Assembly: GCA_030248225.1 (NCBI GenBank)
Contig: JASANE010029356.1
Coordinates: 62,001 to 126,000, forward strand
Length of the DNA stretch: 64,000 nucleotides
Source: Trileptium ribeirensis
Taxonomy: Eukaryota; Nematoda; Enoplea; Enoplida; Thoracostomopsidae
Reading direction: 5' to 3'
The notes beneath the pieces are model-generated. The model saw only the letters and a program-made list of their open reading frames with translations. It was not told the DNA's origin and did no database searches. The position numbers were made by a program, and so were the translations under genes. Of this stretch, positions 34,136 through 45,840 are shown in pieces. Numbering within the stretch: the stretch's first letter is position 1; every line of letters starts with the position of its first letter.

Positions 34136-34446
34136 ACTCTCGACGAAATTTAAGAGATGCTGCTTAGTTGCGCTCACCAAGCTGCACTGCATCAAATCCA
34201 AAAAGTAAGTTGAATATGTTGATTTTTCTGTTGGCATCAAAAAATGGTTTTGGGTGAATTTCGGCAAAAAAAATTTTTTTCAAAATTTTTTGGGTCAAAA
34301 AAAATTTTTTTGGTCAAAAAATTTTTTTTCGCTAAAAGTGTCAAAAATGAATTCCCCATACTGGAAAACCCCCGTATGCAAAATTTTAGGCAAATCGGAG
34401 CAAAAAATTTTTTTCATTTCTTGGGCCCCGATATTAGACTTATGCC
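34136..34446 (-). repeat. Merlin right terminal inverted repeat
   Basis: Reverse complement of 32635-32945 over its full length. The transposase start lies about 150 bp inside it, so this TIR probably carries the promoter. Confidence 0.88.
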
Positions 34447-35479
34447 GGTTTTGTTGTGATATATCATATGAAGTACATTTTTGGATCATGCTGCGTTCAT
34501 TTTGGTTGATAAAACCCCCAATTCTACATTATATAAATTGATCTATTGATGTTCAAATATATAGATAACTGAGATTTTACCAATTAACTCTAGGTGCTAT
34601 AAATAAATATAATGTATGTGTCTGTGTAGTTTTAGAACGAATTTAAACAGCTGCAATACCAGCTAAAGTGTAAGAATACTTAGAATAATAAAATTAAAAT
34701 GATTTTAAATTTTTCAAGAGCTTATGCTCAATCAAAATAGCAACAAATTTTTAGAACATGTTTTGGTCTACTTGTCACGCTAGTTTATACTGTTGAAATC
34801 CAACAAGCTAAAAATCATTTTATTTAAAAAATGCAAAATAAAACAGGCGAAAATATCCGAATACAAAATTATTCTAGTCTTTTGTGTGTATGTACAAAAT
34901 GTGTTATTTGGAATTTTGTTGAAGAAATATAACGAGCCTATGAATATTAAATGTAATGTAAGTATTTAATAAAACGGTTGAGTGAGATTCGAATTAAAAA
35001 AAATTAGTAACATCAATTGTATAGCATATAAGTCTTTAGAAATATTAATGCCGAAATTATATACTAAAATGACTATTACGAAAGAGCAGACAAGAAATCT
35101 AGAAACTATGTTTTCGACTAAGCATACCAAGGTTCCGTACGCTCGCAATTATTGAAAAGGCCATATAAAACATATGTTGATGTGTATTTACGCAATAAAC
35201 TTTACTTTTATTGGTACATCTTATGTTTCTACATGCTATTCACTTCTCGTGTTAACAGATCGTTAATTCGGTGGTTTTACAGGCTGCGTCAACGAAATTC
35301 TACAATCTATCAGTGATATAGCAAAAGCTAGGTATCTATATTTACAAAATTAAAGTTTTTGTATGTTGGTTAATAAATGGTTGATCAATTATATTGCAGC
35401 GTGTGTACATCTTCCTACATTTGCTTTGTCTGTATTGACTGACAGTTGAAACGTGTTAACCATTTATATGCGTTTGTAT
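34447..35479. other. unannotated stretch
   Basis: AT-rich, with short ORFs only. Nothing recognised. Confidence 0.35.
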
Positions 35480-35690
35480 TTTGCGTAATACCTCTTAAAT
35501 GTCTTGCCACAGCGACTCATTAAGCCCAGGTTCCTAGCTTGCAAGCTACCTACGCTAACTACTGAGCTATATATGGCCGCGCTGAATTGGATGCTTAGTT
35601 TCCTGAACATCCAGCGAACAACAAACAAACGTCAAACTGCGTTAACGTTACATTGTGCACTATAACACATACAAATGACCAACACCCTCA
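35480..35690 (-). repeat. tRNA-like SINE, copy 3
   Basis: On the minus strand: GTTTGTTTGTTGTTCGCTGG, then ATATAGCTCAGTAGTTAGCG, which is an excellent tRNA D-arm/A-box, then a perfect stem AGCTTGCAAGCT at the anticodon-arm position (TGC in the loop). The box B is decayed (CCTGGGCTTAATG). Confidence 0.6.
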
Positions 35691-35884
35691 ATATCGTAGA
35701 ACCCAGACGATATTGTGATTTTTACAGTTTATCATCTCTAACTTGGTGATCACTTGACATATTCAACTGAAATTTTTTCACACAGAGTCAAAACGTAAAA
35801 GGAAATATTTACCATAGCACTATATAAACATTGATTCAGCAAAAATATGATTGATTTTTCTTATTCTTAACCATTTCCCGGATA

Positions 35885-36075
35885 GAATCAAACGTGTGTA
35901 ACAGCGTACGTTGCAACGCGGAACGCTAACAGAGTTTGTCGTGTACGTACGTTTGCATGTGCGTTGTTGTTCGCTCGTCTTAGAGGTTCATAAAGGAACA
36001 GAGCACTGCCGCGGCAAAAGTTTGCTCATTATTGTACAAAACACACAATAATTCGCCCAGGAAAGGATTAAATAA
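35885..36075 (+). repeat. tRNA-like SINE, copy 4 (tRNA-like part deleted)
   Basis: GTGTGTAACAGCGTACGTTG, AACAGAGTTTGTCGTG and GTTGTTCGCTCGTCTTAG are followed directly by GCGGCAAAAGTTTGCTC and CACACAATAATTCGCCC. The A-box to box-B segment present in the other copies is missing. Confidence 0.6.
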
Positions 36076-36109
36076 ATTACGATTATCCTTCAATTAGCTC
36101 TTTTCCGCA

Positions 36110-36365
36110 TAGAGTTACACTTGTGTAGCAGCGTGCGTTCCAAAGCGATGGACTAACTAAATTTTCCGCGCGGCGTGTGTTCGCAAATGCGCTGTTCGCT
36201 CCCTTTGACGTACCTTAAGGAACTGAGCAACAGCTACTAGATAGCGTAATGACTAACATACGATGTTCTCACCAACACGATCTTGGTTCGATCCATCGCG
36301 GCAGCAAATTTAGCGCCACATTGTAAAAAATACACAATATTTCACTCAAAAAAGAGCTAAACGTA
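36110..36365 (+). repeat. tRNA-like SINE, copy 5
   Basis: GTGTAGCAGCGTGCGTTCC, GCGCTGTTCGCTCCC, ACTGAGCAACAGCTACTAGA, then TAGCGTAATGACTAACATAC (A-box-like), TTGGTTCGATCCATCGCGGC (near-perfect box B) and ATACACAATATTTCACTC. This is the most complete copy on the plus strand. Confidence 0.68.
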
Positions 36366-38050
36366 AATACGGGCACCTGCTCTTCCCTTAATACAGGGAA
36401 GGGTAGAAGTCACCTATGAATCATTGACGGATTGTAGTCAAAACTACTCTATACAGATGTAATTAAACCCGTAGAAATCAAGAAAATGAAGACCACAATT
36501 TAATAAAAGTTAGTAAAGCCAAGAGTATTTTAAAAAAATTGTACAAAAGTATGACACTCGTTCATACTCATGTATATAAAATGGTTTATCCGATGATGTG
36601 GGAGTATTTGGGCCTACTATTTAAGGATTATAGGAATAAACCCCCATAGTCCGGCCAGATACGGCCTCAAAACTTGAGCTGACGGGTAGCGGGTAGCTCA
36701 AAGATGCTCGCGAATAGTGTGTACCAGTAACGTTCACAATAGTACATGTTCAGCAGTGAGCGCAAATTTCAAAATGACTAGGTGGTTCTGTTTAGTTAGT
36801 GCTTTCAAAAATACATAGTGATCAAGTTTAATGAGGGATGCCCTGAAAACTCGGCGATTCTTTTTAGTATCCGCTGTAAAAATAACTATGTGATTCCCTT
36901 TAGTGTCCAACACACCTCTTGGATGCTTTATTTTGGCAGTGGGCGCTGTCTTAGAAGTGAAAAAATTATGTAAGAATAGCATTAAAGGTTTAAATGAATC
37001 CGATTGATGAACTGCCAGCCACACAAAGCTAAATGGATGTTGATAAACCTCACGAGCTCGGTACAGCATCTAGTAAAATATATAAACGAGCTCATGCAAG
37101 TGCTAAAAGACATATTTGAGATTGAATGAAATCGTACCAATTATGCCTTTTTAACCACAGTTTACTTCTTGATGTACGGCCAATCCCATCGTACTAAAAC
37201 GACATTTATATAACTCGTGTTTGAAAAGACACGTGTCTTGGTCAACATTACAAACTCTGTGCTCCGTACGAACGATCTGGTGTATTCCACCGCTCCAGAG
37301 CAACTTGAATTTCCTATAATATCCGCAAAGCAACAATTTTAGGAGGCTCGTACAGCGTACGAACATAGTTGGATGGGTTTTAGAATAATATGTGTTTTGA
37401 TGCAACAGAAACAAGTACATCGACTAGGCATGCGCAGTACACTGAAATATAATTATCCGTTCGAAGTGGTCTAAGATATAAGAAATTAGGTTATTATGTT
37501 AACTTGCAATTTTGCTGAGCATTATGAGTTCTCAAACGTTAAAAATTTTAACACATTGTTTTATTTTTAAATAGTTACGCATATACTTTTTAAAACCAAA
37601 AGAATATATAAACAACTAAAATTAAGAGAAAATTTGCTTCAGTAGTTGTCTAGGCCTCATTGTGATTAAAACGTCAAAAATATTATGGACCTGAAGCGTC
37701 CCAACCATGCGAATCTCTACTACCATGAATTTATTAAATGCAAGTTGGTAAATTAGAAATGTAAAAATGTTTGCACACATTACCAACAATATCCTAAATA
37801 ATATCCAGCAAATTAGTAGAACTTTTGTTCCTAAAATTTACTGGACTAATCGTATATATTTGTGGCTGTTTGTACTGGACCTACAGGTTATAAATTGGAC
37901 CATCATGTTAATATTATTAGCGTAAAAGTTGGCATACACTTTAAGAAAACAAAGATACATACTTGAAAACCGGGCGGAAACTAATAAATTTTTCAATTGT
38001 ATAAATTGTTAAAACACCACTGAGGACTATATATGCAATTTCTGGACCAT
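36366..38050. other. unannotated stretch
   Basis: Two open stretches on the minus strand (37069-36734 and 37420-37151) have better base balance than the flanks, but no family match. A word, CTATGTGATTCCCTTTAGTG, has diverged echoes within 36770-36930. No product proposed. Confidence 0.3.
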
Positions 38051-38249
38051 GTCAACTTTAGTGGCCGAAGTATAATGCATGCCATGTCGTTCTCAATAAG
38101 CTTAAGCCTTAGTCTTAGCCTAAGTTAAGTTCCCCATATGAGCCACGTACTATATCTAAGCCTAAGTCGGGGGGGCTGCCTCACTCCGGACTCTACGCTC
38201 TAAGCTGTTCTTTTTTCTAACGTTATAACGTCCGGCTCCTAAAGTTGAC
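38051..38249 (-). repeat. MITE of the CTTAGGCTAAG family, copy 3
   Basis: The left end GTCAACTTTAGTGGCCG pairs with the right end CCGGCTCCTAAAGTTGAC. The interior has TCGTTCTCAATAAGCTTAAG and CTAAGCCTAAGTCGGGGG and is oriented like copy 1. Confidence 0.68.
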
Positions 38250-39737
38250 ATGAGTCCAATTTCTTATGGCAAGACCAGACATTGTAAAATCCACGTTAGG
38301 CAAGAACATGCATAGTAAATTCGACGGTAGAAAATAACGAATCCCAAATGCCATTTTTTTTTCTTATCGTGAATCCCAAACAGAAATATGTATGAGCCAC
38401 GTACACAACCTTCATGTGACTATATAAACAATGATTTGTGGCTATATATTGCTGAAATTAGTGAATCTTTATGTAATGTCATTTATAAGAAAACAGTATA
38501 TATATATTTAAAAGTGTGTTTTATGTTAGAATATATCAAAGTTCGCCTGAGATTATAATGATAGTAATTTTGAACTATACGCTGATATGTATAAATTTTA
38601 TAATTGTTTAGTGATTTCGAACATGATTGGTTTAGAATCTTTACCATGTTGAAGATTCAGACCGAAGGAATCACAATGCCTTAATTTGTTCCAAATAGCA
38701 ACTTCTTTCTACTATATATAATATATGTATATATTATATATTATAATATATATTATACATGCATAATGATACAAATATAATACATTATATTCTTTTTTAT
38801 ATGCGTATATGGGCTTAAAAGCCAATGTTGTAGCGAATGTGCATTTATATGCAGATGCCAGTGGTAGATGAACTATTTTTAGTAGGAGAATGGAGGCGCT
38901 ATCTTGTGCAATATTTTCGCGACAAACTGTGACATACTATGCTTCGGAAACTTTAAGTGAGTATACCTGGTTTCTGGTTTGTTCTTTTGTCAAGTCAGTA
39001 TACCTTACAGCCGATTACAGCACACAGTTTCGCTTTTCTCATATATATATATTTGCGAAATAGGAAAATATATGTACCAGTACACCCATTCTGTTCGTAC
39101 ATCACTTATACACAGACCCTTCGGCAAGCTAGAAATACTGACGGCGGCTCTGTGCGAGCAACACCTAAAGGTGGCGCGTGATCCTTGCTCCCTCCCTCAC
39201 TCGCCCACTTTGATTACGTTCCCGACAGACGAACCTTTACACTACAGTACAAAGTCCTACTTTCTACAGCATCGATTTTTAGAGCATTTACACTTATATA
39301 TCATCCCAAAACCGTCTCTGTAATGAATTCGCAAACCGCTGGACAGTTTTCACACTTTCCAGATATTACGTTATATTCTAAAATGATTTGTAATTGCCCT
39401 GAAAGTTTTTTCATTTTTTTATGTTTCAGTTTTAGACCATGAGCATTTTTCACTGTGACATTTAAAAACCATAATTAGAATTCGTCATATGAAAGTATTA
39501 ATGATTCACTTATTAGTACTACTCATATCGTAGATCTTAGAATTCACGAAACTCTCTTTATCATCAACTAGAATAATAAGGGGTGACGTATATGTAGCCA
39601 TCGGCCTGTTTTTGTCTTACCTGTACTGTGCTTCTGTTGATAAGCTGTTGTTCTCATAAATATGCAACTTGAGAAACTGCGGCCGTTTCTACGAACAGTT
39701 GGGTCGGAAAGGGCCTGGTTTAAAGATTTGAACCCGA
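38250..39737. other. unannotated stretch
   Basis: It includes an AT-only palindromic tract (38718-38765). Overlapping plus-strand open frames at 38957-39442 are not recognised. Confidence 0.35.
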
Positions 39738-41440
39738 CGCGGTTTCTCGGGTCAAAATATTAAAATTAGCCATACTTAAAAGTAAAACAAGGAATTTGAA
39801 AGCAGCAAAAGTAAGTTTTTTGATTAATAGGGCTCGAACCAGAGCGGCTTTTGGTAGAGTTACAGTTTTACTGTGGCCACACAGCGGTCTCTAGAGTCAA
39901 AATATTAAACTTAGCAAATTTAAAACTAAAACAAAGAATTTGAAAGCAAAAAAGTAAGTTTTTTGATTGATAGGGTTCGAACCAGAGCGGCTTTTGGTAG
40001 AGTTACAGTTTTACTGTGGCCACGCAGCGGTCTCTAGAGTCAAAATATTAAACTTAGCAAATTTAAAACTAAAACAAAGAATTTGAAAGCAAAAAAGTAA
40101 GTTTTTTGATTAATAGGGCTCGAATCAGAGCGGCTTTTGGTAGAGTTACAGTTTTACTGTGGCCACACAGCGGTCTCTAGAGTCAAAATATTAAACTTAG
40201 TAAATTTAAAACTAAAACAAAGAATTTGAAAGCAAAAAAGTAAGTTTTTTGATTAATAGGGCTCGAACCAGAGCGGCTTTTGGTAGAGTTACAGTTTTAC
40301 TGTGGCTACGCAGCGGTCTCTAGAGTCAAAATATTAAACTTAGCAAATTTAAAACTAAAACAAAGAATTTGAAAGCAGCAAAAGTAAGTTTTTTGATTAA
40401 TAGGGCTCGAACCAGAGCGGCTTTTGGTAGAGTTACAGTTTTACTGTGGCCACGCAGCGGTCTCTAGAGTAAAAATATTAAACTTAGCAAATTTAAAACT
40501 AAAACAAAGAATTTGAAAGCAAAAAAGTAAGTTTTTTGATTAATAGGGCTCGAATCAGAGCGGCTTTTGGTAGAGTTACAGTTTTACTGTGGCCACACAG
40601 CGGTCTCTAGAGTCAAAATATTAAACTTAGTAAATTTAAAACTAAAACAAAGAATTTGAAAGCAAAAAAGTAAGTTTTTTGATTAATAGGGCTCGAACCA
40701 GAGCGGCTTTTGATAGAGTTACAGTTTTACTGTGGCCACGTAGCGGTCTCTAGAGTCAAAATATTAAATTTAGCAAATTTAAAAGTAAAAAAAGAATGTG
40801 AAAGCAAAAAAAGTAAGTTTTTTATTAATAGGGTTCGAACCAGAGCTGCTTCACGTAGAGTTACAGTTTTACTGTTGCCCCGCAGCGGTCTCTAGAGTCA
40901 AAATATTACTTAGCCATATTTAAAGTAAAACAAAGAATTTGAAAGCAAAAAAGTAAGTTTATTTATTAATCATATGGCTCGAACCAGAGCGGTTTCTGGT
41001 AGAATTACAGTTTTACTTTGTAATCGCAGCGGTCTCTAGAGTCAAAATATTAAACTTAGTAAATTTAAAACTAAAACAAAGAATTTGAAAGCAAAAAAGT
41101 AAGTTTTTTGATTAATAGGGCTCGAACCAGAGCGGCTTTTGGTAGAGTTACAGTTTTACTGTGGCCACGCAGCGGTCTCTAGAGTAAAAATATTAAACTT
41201 AGCAAATTTAAAACTAAAACAAAGAATTTGAAAGCAAAAAAGTAAGTTTTTTGATTAATATGGCTCCAACCAGAGCGGCTTTTGGTAGAGTTACAGTTTT
41301 ACTGTGGCTACGCAGCGGTCGCTAGAGTCAAAATATTAAACTTAGCCAAATTTAAAAGTAAAACAAAGAATTTGAAAGCAAAAAAGTAAGTTTTTTGATT
41401 AATAGGGCTCAAACCAGAGCGGTTTCTGATAGAATTAAGG
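39738..41440. repeat. 143-bp satellite array, about twelve copies
   Basis: The marker CGGTCTCTAGAGT starts at 39885, 40028, 40171, 40314, 40458, 40601, 40744, 40886, 41030 and 41173, and as a variant at 41316, giving a period of 142-144 bp. The unit contains TAATAGGGCTCGAACCAGAG, GGTAGAGTTACAGTTTTACT and AATTTAAAACTAAAACAAAG. Inner copies are nearly identical. The first (39738) and those at 40750-41030 are more diverged, as expected at edges or in old segments. On the minus strand each unit carries GGTTCGAGCCC, a box-B-like Pol III promoter element, followed about 25 bp on by a T-run. Confidence 0.92.
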
Positions 41441-43914
41441 TTTGTAAAAATTAAACGAATTACTGAAAACTGCTGGCGGAGTGTCGCGTTGTAAGTGCAT
41501 AAATGAAAAAGTAAAACTAAATTTTCAGGCGACGAATAATAAAATTTGTTTTTACAAAAATAAAACTACACCAACTAATATCGACAACGCTATATAAAAT
41601 AATACATAATAATTGTTACAACTAACTGTTTCCACGTCTAATACATACAACTATTACAGTGTAGTTAGTAGTTTGTGGTGGTTAAAATTATAACTTTAGA
41701 GATGCTCTGCCAAAACACATAAACGCAAAATCTTAAACGTCTGTTTCTCTGAAGCGAGCAGCGTGAAAACAAAAGACACATTGCACCGTTTTTTTGTATT
41801 CTTCGACGCAGACTCACAACGCCTATCGATAGCGGTTGGTTAATAAATAAATAAATAAATAAATGTATGACTATCCAAGTACTCAAGTCCTTATCGCGTC
41901 AGAGGTATATAGATAAAGTCCTGGTGATAGCAAAGCAACAAGCAAAAGACACTTTAAAAAGTTAGACAATGTCAAAAAAGCCTATAACGTATTTGATAAA
42001 ATTATTCAGCCTAAAGATTTAAATTCCACAAAGCGTATTGATTCAATTACAGCATATACATATACCACGACATTACAATAGATGATAATGGATAAGTATG
42101 ACATGTACCTCTCAAAAGGGGAGATCGAACGTTAGTTAAATACACTTATCGTGTTTTAGTTTTACTGCAATGCAGTTGCAACTATGCACGCCCATCTATT
42201 TCCCTTTATAAGTCTAATTTTAAAACATCATAAAAATAAACATAAAAAACACCGATAGATCGTACAACAGTGGTATTTATGCACAATGCTGGTAGATATG
42301 GTTGCAGGTAACAGTGAAACAAAAATGACATATACAATATATATATGGCACTAATACCAGCGGTTCACTGCGTAAAAAAGCATGGTTCATAGTATTTTTA
42401 GCTGCTGCATTTAACTATTGATATGATGTCTTAGGCCGCACGGTAAATTGACCGTTGCAGACTAAATGACTTCAGCAGGTCACTTTGCTAGAATTGGAAG
42501 CCCAGCTCTATGTGGCACAGAGGCATAGGTCAAGGTTGCCGATGAATGACCATGGATACAGCTGGGCTGCGGCAAAATGTATAATATAATGAGGTATACA
42601 TTATGTGTTCTCATATGTATAGGAATAAATACGTAATTGCGAAATCAACATATTTATATATATTTGCGTCACAAATTATATTACATGTACGGTACACAAA
42701 AAACACATGAAGAACATTTAAAAACCCTAAGATCGATTAGAGCATGCTATATCTTCGTCCTATACCTGTGCCCCTGGACTTAGTTTTGCGGTAAAGCACT
42801 TAGTCCAATTAATTATAATTAATCGGAATCCAACCAGTCAATTAAATAATTGAGAAATCAAGACAAATTAGCTAATTGGGCCAATTAATACCAATTATTT
42901 TTTATCAACTAATTTTTTACAGACCCTGATCACGGACAATGGTTCTAATGCTTTTTTGATAAAAAAAACTACAAATAATGACGCAGATTTAAAATTTTCT
43001 AAATTCTATTCAGTTCCTCCGACTACAAACAAAATAGTATCTGTACAAAAGGCTTTGCAATGTTATCTTTTTGCAAGAGCCACAAGATGTAAAATATTTT
43101 AGCAAATTGGAAAGACAACTCAGATTTCGTCTGCCATAAACTGAGGATCTTCAAAATAACCTTGGCTGTACATTGCAGGCAAATTCAGGCTGCAAAATAA
43201 CGATCCATTTCAACAACAGATAATGTCTACCACAGGTATCACAACTTTGACAATCATGTGTTGAAAATGGCTGTCGACGATGGGTCGCTCTAGCTAAATA
43301 TTTTATTAATCATGAATAAAATCATTATTATGCTTGTCATAACATATCCTATTTATCTGCTTTTACACTGGGCATGTATGACATAACTTGTATGTTTCAT
43401 ACACTAACCGAGCACAACACAATATAGTAATCAGTAAATGCGGTTGTCTTCAAGAATCAATATTATCTATACTGATCCCGCTAATTCGAGTATATTATGT
43501 CCTGCATTCATGATGATAAGATAAACATCACACATTTATCAGGCCAAAATTTAACGTAGGTACTAGTAAATTAGTTTGGTTTTACACCAGTATAATTCTT
43601 GTGGCATAACAGTAGCGTGTGTATAACATTTATGTAACCCGTTTGGCTTTTATGTCGAGATAATAATTGGCCAAAACCACCATATTTCTGACGAACACCG
43701 TGAATAACTTGTTGCCCCTTGTATATACTGTGAAATTGACTGGTACGATCTGGTTTCAATTTTACAATGCATATGCCCTTAATACTGTTGCCGGAAAAAC
43801 CACAGAGGTCAATTTGGCTCAATTGTAATGGTTCCAACCTCATTAAGTAAAAGAGTCAAATTTAGCTAAGTATTCATTCGAAGAATGTGAAGTCTTACTC
43901 CTATTGAATAGGAA
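41441..43914. other. unannotated stretch
   Basis: It includes an (AAAT)n microsatellite at 41842-41864. A 90-codon open frame on the minus strand (43843-43571) contains IDLCGFSGNSIKGICIVKL, faintly like a retroelement protease region, but no catalytic D-T/S-G is visible. No call. Confidence 0.3.
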
Positions 43915-44560
43915 TTGACTCACGAGTCTTTTCTTTTTGAGCCAGGAAGAATTTGGTCAATTTGGAAAATACAATGGTAATTTCGGTACCACTGAACTCA
44001 GCTCGATGAGCAGGTTCTGATAATTCCATTTTGGCCAATTTTATGGCGAAATTTTTTTTCGATTTGTTAGTTCTCAAGGTTCCCAGTTTTTCGTTCCCTA
44101 GTGCCCAAATTTTTAAAGTTTGTTCTCGATAAATGTATAATTTTATATATTATTAGAACCGCGATGACGCGATGAGTGGTAAAATTAGCGCAATCGGTTC
44201 ACGGGATAAAGAGTTATTGCCATTTATGTGAAATCCTAAGCCCAAGATTAAGCTTGCGATTAAGTCATTAACCCATGAAATCATCGTGCCGACTTTACTA
44301 CCATTAGACTCAGTTCACTAACGCGGTTAGAATGGTATTTAAAATTATACAGTTTTCCAGAAAAAAAATTTAGAAATTTTTGGTTACCATTGAGAACTCA
44401 AAAAAATCGAAAAAATGTTATAAAAGTGGTCCAGATGGGTATTTTCTGAACCAGCTCATCGAGCTTAGTCGAATGGCAGCGAAATGTCGCTGTAATTTGA
44501 AAATTGACCAAATTCGGCCTGGAGGGCCAAAGAAAAAATCATGTCACTTTTTGAGACAAA
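43915..44560. repeat. foldback element, copy A
   Basis: The left arm (TTTGGTCAATTT...CTCAGCTCGATGAGCAGGTT...TCGATTTGTTAGTTCTCAAGG) is the imperfect inverse of the right arm (AGAACTCAAAAAAATCGAAA...ACCAGCTCATCGAGCTTAGT...AAATTGACCAAATTC). Each arm is about 300 bp and the centre is near 44235. It is non-coding. Confidence 0.65.
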
Positions 44561-45004
44561 AATCAATAACGCAGCCTGAGCTCAAAATGTCACTCAATTT
44601 AATATTTTTTAACCTGTTTACCTTTTATATATATACTGGATTCAGCACTCGCTGAACATTTTGCCATAGGCGGTGTGAACTGGGAGGAGCGCCTTGGCTT
44701 GAACTGGGCGTCGAAATTTAATAATTTTCATAATTTGATATTTTTAAACTAAAACATAAAATTGTTAATAGACTCAGAAATGGCACAGAAACGTCTTTAT
44801 TGAGGTTAAAAGCAACTTTTCAACCATTTGTTGGCTGAAATTAGTCAAATTTTTAACTTCGGAAAAAGATTTTTGTATAAAATTTTATCCGCGTTTTATG
44901 CCACCCGTGGAGTGTTTATGCCAGGAGGGGGCGCCAAAAATATTTCCACGGGACTTTTTGCTGGGGGAGTCAAAATTTACCCGGGAAGCCCAACCGAGGG
45001 AACT

Positions 45005-45840
45005 GGGCACCGAAAATGCCGGGTCTTTTCTTTTAGCTCCCCCCACACCGAATTTGGTCAGTTTTGATGATACAGAGCTGAGTTCGGTATCAATCAATTC
45101 AATTCAGCTTGATGCGGCGGTACAGAAAATGTTTATTTTACCGACATTCCTGGACATTTTTTTTTCGATTTTTGAGGCCCCAATGATCCCCCTTGAGAAC
45201 CCAAAAAAAATTTTTCTTCGGATTATGGTTATGTTGGGTACTGTTCGACTCAGTTTGATGAGAGAAATCTACCAGTGTGTATTTTATTGAAATCTACGCC
45301 ACCGTTAGAAAGTTATGAGGGGCCCACGTAACCCTGAGGGGCTACTTTATAACGTTAGAAAAAAGAACAGTTTAGAGCAGGGGGTTCGGGGAGCGGCAGC
45401 CCCCAACTTAGGCTTAGTGTATGTATCATACAAGGACATAGCTTAGGCTAAGACTAAGGCTTAGTATATCGAGAACGGCATGGCCTGCATTTTATTTCCG
45501 CCTTCAGGGTTCCTTGGGCACTCATAATTTTCTAACGGTGGCGTAGATGTCAGTAAAATACACACCAGTAGATTTCTGTCATCAAACCGAGTCGAACGGT
45601 ACCCAACGTGACCACATTTCAAAGACAAAATTTTTGGGTTCCCAAGGGGGGACAACTGGGGCATCAAAAAATCGAAAAAAATTTTCAGGGACGTGGGCAA
45701 AATGATTATTTTCTGAACCGCCTCATCGAGCTGAATTAATTGATACCAAGATCAGCTTTGTATCTTCAAAACTGACCAAATTCGGGCTGGGGGGGACTAA
45801 AAGAAAAGACCCAAAATGCTAGCCCCCACTTTGGAGAAGC
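45005..45840. repeat. foldback element, copy B, with a MITE at its hairpin tip
   Basis: The left arm 45005-45319 and right arm 45520-45840 are inverse copies of about 320 bp: GGGTCTTTTCTTTTAG, AATTTGGTCAGTTTTGA, GGTACTGTTCGACTC, AAATCTACGCCACCGTTAG, then GTTATGAG at the tip. The MITE at 45320-45519 occupies the loop. Confidence 0.75.
45320..45519 (+). repeat. MITE of the CTTAGGCTAAG family, copy 4
   Basis: GGGCCCACGTAACCCTGAGG at the left pairs with CCTTCAGGGTTCCTTGGGC at the right. The interior has TTATAACGTTAGAAAAAAGA, CTTAGGCTAAGACTAAGG and ATCGAGAACGGCATGGCCTG. It is oriented like copy 2. Confidence 0.75.

Larger units (their letters stand above)
32635..34446 (-). mobile_element. Merlin-superfamily DNA transposon with 311-bp TIRs
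   Basis: The left TIR (32635-32945, starting GGCATAAGTCTAATATCGGG) and the right TIR (34136-34446, ending in its complement) have the same length and look identical by eye over 311 bp. Between them is a single intact transposase on the minus strand. The 8 bases outside each end, GCCTTTGT and GGTTTTGT, match at 6 of 8 positions, in line with the 8-9 bp duplications known for Merlin. Apparently perfect TIRs and an open transposase indicate recent mobility or recent gene conversion. At 1812 bp, the size is typical of an autonomous Merlin. Confidence 0.88.

Noticed and set aside
35525..35575. A tRNA gene on the minus strand (TAGCTCAGTAGTTAGCG, AGCTTGCAAGCT)
   Set aside because: No T-arm or acceptor stem follows, and the segment lies in a repeated SINE-like context.
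39738..41440. CRISPR-like array
   Set aside because: The repeats are contiguous 143-bp units without unique spacers; it is a eukaryotic satellite.
43571..43843. Open minus frame with IDLCGFSGNSIKGICIVKL, considered as a retroelement protease
   Set aside because: It lacks the catalytic D-T/S-G and any neighbouring gag or RT signal.
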